Shown: positions 4,995 through 6,498 of the stretch, piece after piece
Position numbering within the stretch: position 1 is the stretch's first letter
How the letters are laid out: each line of letters begins with the position of its first letter
Assembly: GCA_937934385.1 (NCBI GenBank)
Contig: CALGZV010000121.1
Coordinates: 1-6,498 of the forward strand
Direction of reading: 5' to 3'
DNA length: 6,498 bases
Source of the DNA: an uncultured Clostridia bacterium
Lineage (GTDB): Bacteria > Bacillota > Clostridia > Oscillospirales > CAG-272
The notes under the pieces: generated by a model
What the model saw: only the letters and a program-made list of their open reading frames with translations
Database searches by the model: none
What the model was told of the DNA's origin: nothing
Translations under genes and position numbers: made by a program

Positions 4995-6498
4995 ATGATA
5001 TCGGTAGGATGTGAAAATTTATCGCTGTCCTTTGGAGGCGAAACTATTCTTAAAAATATAAGTTTTTCGCTTAACGACGGGGACAAGCTCGGAATTGTCG
5101 GTGTAAACGGCGCCGGAAAGTCAAGCCTTTTGCGCATGATAACAGGTGAGTATTCGCCTGACAACGGTAAGGTTTATATCGCAAAAGAACATACGCTTGC
5201 GGTACTTGATCAGCACCCATCCCTTGAACCGGGGAGAAGCATATATGACGAACTTCTTTCTGTTTTCGGAAAGCTTGTCCGTGACGAGCAGCTTCTTGAG
5301 GAGTTTCGCATCGAAACGGAGGCGGGCAGCGAGGAGGCGGCGGGAAGATATGCGTCGCTTTACGATCACTTTGTGTCGGACGGAGGACTGACCTTCAGAA
5401 GCCGCTGCCGCGGAATGCTTCTGCGGTTCGGATTTGATGAAGGAATGTTCGACCGGAAAACGGAAACTTTGAGCGGCGGGCAGAAAACCAGACTTGCGCT
5501 TGTAAAGCTTCTTCTTTCCGAACCTGATATAATGCTTCTTGACGAGCCTACGAATCATCTCGATACAGAGACGATGTTCTGGCTTGAGGATTATCTTACC
5601 GGGTACAAAAAAACGGTGATAACCGTATCGCATGACCGCTATTTTCTTGACCGTGTATGTACTAAGATAATGGAGATCGAGTACGGACGGTGCAAAGTGT
5701 ATACCGGAGGATATACTTCATTTATCGAACGGAAAAACAGGGATCGTGAAATACAGGAGCGCCATTACAGAAATCAGCAGAGGGAGATCGCGCGGATCGA
5801 AGCTTATATAGAGCAGCAGCGCAGATGGAACCGCGAAAGAAATATTATCGCGGCCGAGAGCCGTGAAAAACAGCTTGCGAAGCTTGAACGTATTGAAAAG
5901 CCGCGTGAACTTCCGAAGTCAGCCCGTATACATTTCAGCGAGAGCGGGGAAAGCGGAGGAGAAGTAATACGTGCGCGCGAGCTTTCAAAGCGGTACGGAG
6001 ACGGGGCGCCGCTGTTTGAGCATCTCGGATTCCTTATAGAAAAGCGCGAGAGGGTATTTATCTGCGGAGCGAACGGCTGCGGAAAGTCGACTCTGCTCAA
6101 AATTATTGCCGATAAGCTCGAAGCTGACACAGGAAATATAGAGTTCGGATATAATGTTACTGTGGGGTATTACGACCAGGAAAATCAGCAGCTTGACGAT
6201 TCACTGACGGTACTCGACGAGATATGGAATGCTTATCCGAAGCTAACTCAGACAGAGGTAAGAAACGCTCTTGCCCAGTTTTTGTTTACCGGAGAGGACG
6301 TTATGAAATCGGTTGGTGTCCTCAGCGGAGGCGAACGTGCGCGTCTTACTCTTGTTAAGCTTATGCTGTCGCGCATGAATCTTCTGATTCTTGACGAGCC
6401 GACGAACCATCTTGATATAATGTCGCGCGAAGCTCTTGAAGATGCACTTATGAATTTTGACGGAACGATACTTGCGGTATCGCATGACCGCTATTTTA
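4995..6498 (+). CDS. ABC-F family ATPase, YdiF/YheS/Uup-like (partial, C-terminus off window)
   Basis: A soluble protein with two ATP-binding cassettes and no membrane domain. ABC-F proteins bind the ribosomal E site and help stalled or antibiotic-blocked ribosomes. The first cassette has Walker A at 36-43 (GVNGAGKS), signature LSGGQ at 159-163, Walker B/catalytic Glu in DEPTNHLD at 183-190 and the switch His in SHDR (H213). The linker (about 235-310) has the YTGGY motif, a highly charged coiled coil and the LxKLERIEKP exit typical of the family. The second cassette has Walker A at 358-366, LSGGE at 443-447, DEPTNHLD from 467 and SHDRYF at 496-501, where the window ends. Of the usual 500-640 aa, 501 are visible, so only a C-terminal tail is missing. 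Start 4995 is fixed by an in-frame TGA two codons upstream; its ribosome site is weak. The linker fits general YdiF/YheS/Uup-type factors rather than a clear resistance ABC-F, but the subgroup is not certain. Confidence 0.93.
   Translation, partial: MISVGCENLSLSFGGETILKNISFSLNDGDKLGIVGVNGAGKSSLLRMITGEYSPDNGKVYIAKEHTLAVLDQHPSLEPGRSIYDELLSVFGKLVRDEQLLEEFRIETEAGSEEAAGRYASLYDHFVSDGGLTFRSRCRGMLLRFGFDEGMFDRKTETLSGGQKTRLALVKLLLSEPDIMLLDEPTNHLDTETMFWLEDYLTGYKKTVITVSHDRYFLDRVCTKIMEIEYGRCKVYTGGYTSFIERKNRDREIQERHYRNQQREIARIEAYIEQQRRWNRERNIIAAESREKQLAKLERIEKPRELPKSARIHFSESGESGGEVIRARELSKRYGDGAPLFEHLGFLIEKRERVFICGANGCGKSTLLKIIADKLEADTGNIEFGYNVTVGYYDQENQQLDDSLTVLDEIWNAYPKLTQTEVRNALAQFLFTGEDVMKSVGVLSGGERARLTLVKLMLSRMNLLILDEPTNHLDIMSREALEDALMNFDGTILAVSHDRYF

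Noticed and set aside
4955..5633. Minus-strand frames at 4955-5164 and 5121-5633 (170 codons)
   Set aside because: They are antisense shadows of the ABC-F gene, which has all family motifs in its own frame; the translations are basic and featureless.

Overview
The window looks like ordinary chromosomal DNA from a bacterium of the Firmicutes, most likely a Clostridia gut-type lineage. This rests on Shine-Dalgarno sites of the AGGAGG/GAGGG kind, sigma-A-like promoters, and a surface protein that mixes PASTA, bacterial Ig-like (BIG2) and WSxW repeats. The taxon is an inference, since no rRNA or marker gene is present. No mobile element, CRISPR array, tRNA or rRNA gene was seen. The layout is two divergent transcription units around one AT-rich intergenic region.

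Left half (minus strand, 3172 down to the left edge): one very long gene, open at the window edge, with 1057 codons visible. It encodes a membrane-spanning protein. Its cytoplasmic N-terminal domain has the fold signature of a Ser/Thr kinase but has lost the catalytic residues. A long hydrophilic linker, one transmembrane helix and a large outer part follow (PASTA-PASTA-BIG2-BIG2-PASTA-WSxW repeats). The general plan is that of PknB/PrkC/Stk1-type cell-wall-sensing kinases. The degenerate active site and the extra domains make this a probable pseudokinase receptor or scaffold, and it is the most interesting object in the window.

Middle (3173-3348): the intergenic region holds two back-to-back promoters with TATAAT -10 boxes and 17-bp spacers. 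A perfect 12-bp palindrome lies between them and could be a shared operator.

Right half (plus strand, 3349 to the right edge): a tight gene row. In order it has coaE (dephospho-CoA kinase, last step of CoA synthesis), a membrane-anchored SLT-type lytic transglycosylase whose GTG start overlaps the coaE stop, a small coiled-coil zinc-ribbon protein of unknown role, and, after a 46-bp gap with a small hairpin, an ABC-F ATPase of the ribosome-associated YdiF/YheS/Uup kind that runs off the window. The functions are mixed (cofactor, cell wall, unknown, translation), so the row reads as a housekeeping operon rather than one pathway. The link between the two halves is the cell wall: a PASTA sensor on one side and a peptidoglycan-cutting enzyme on the other.
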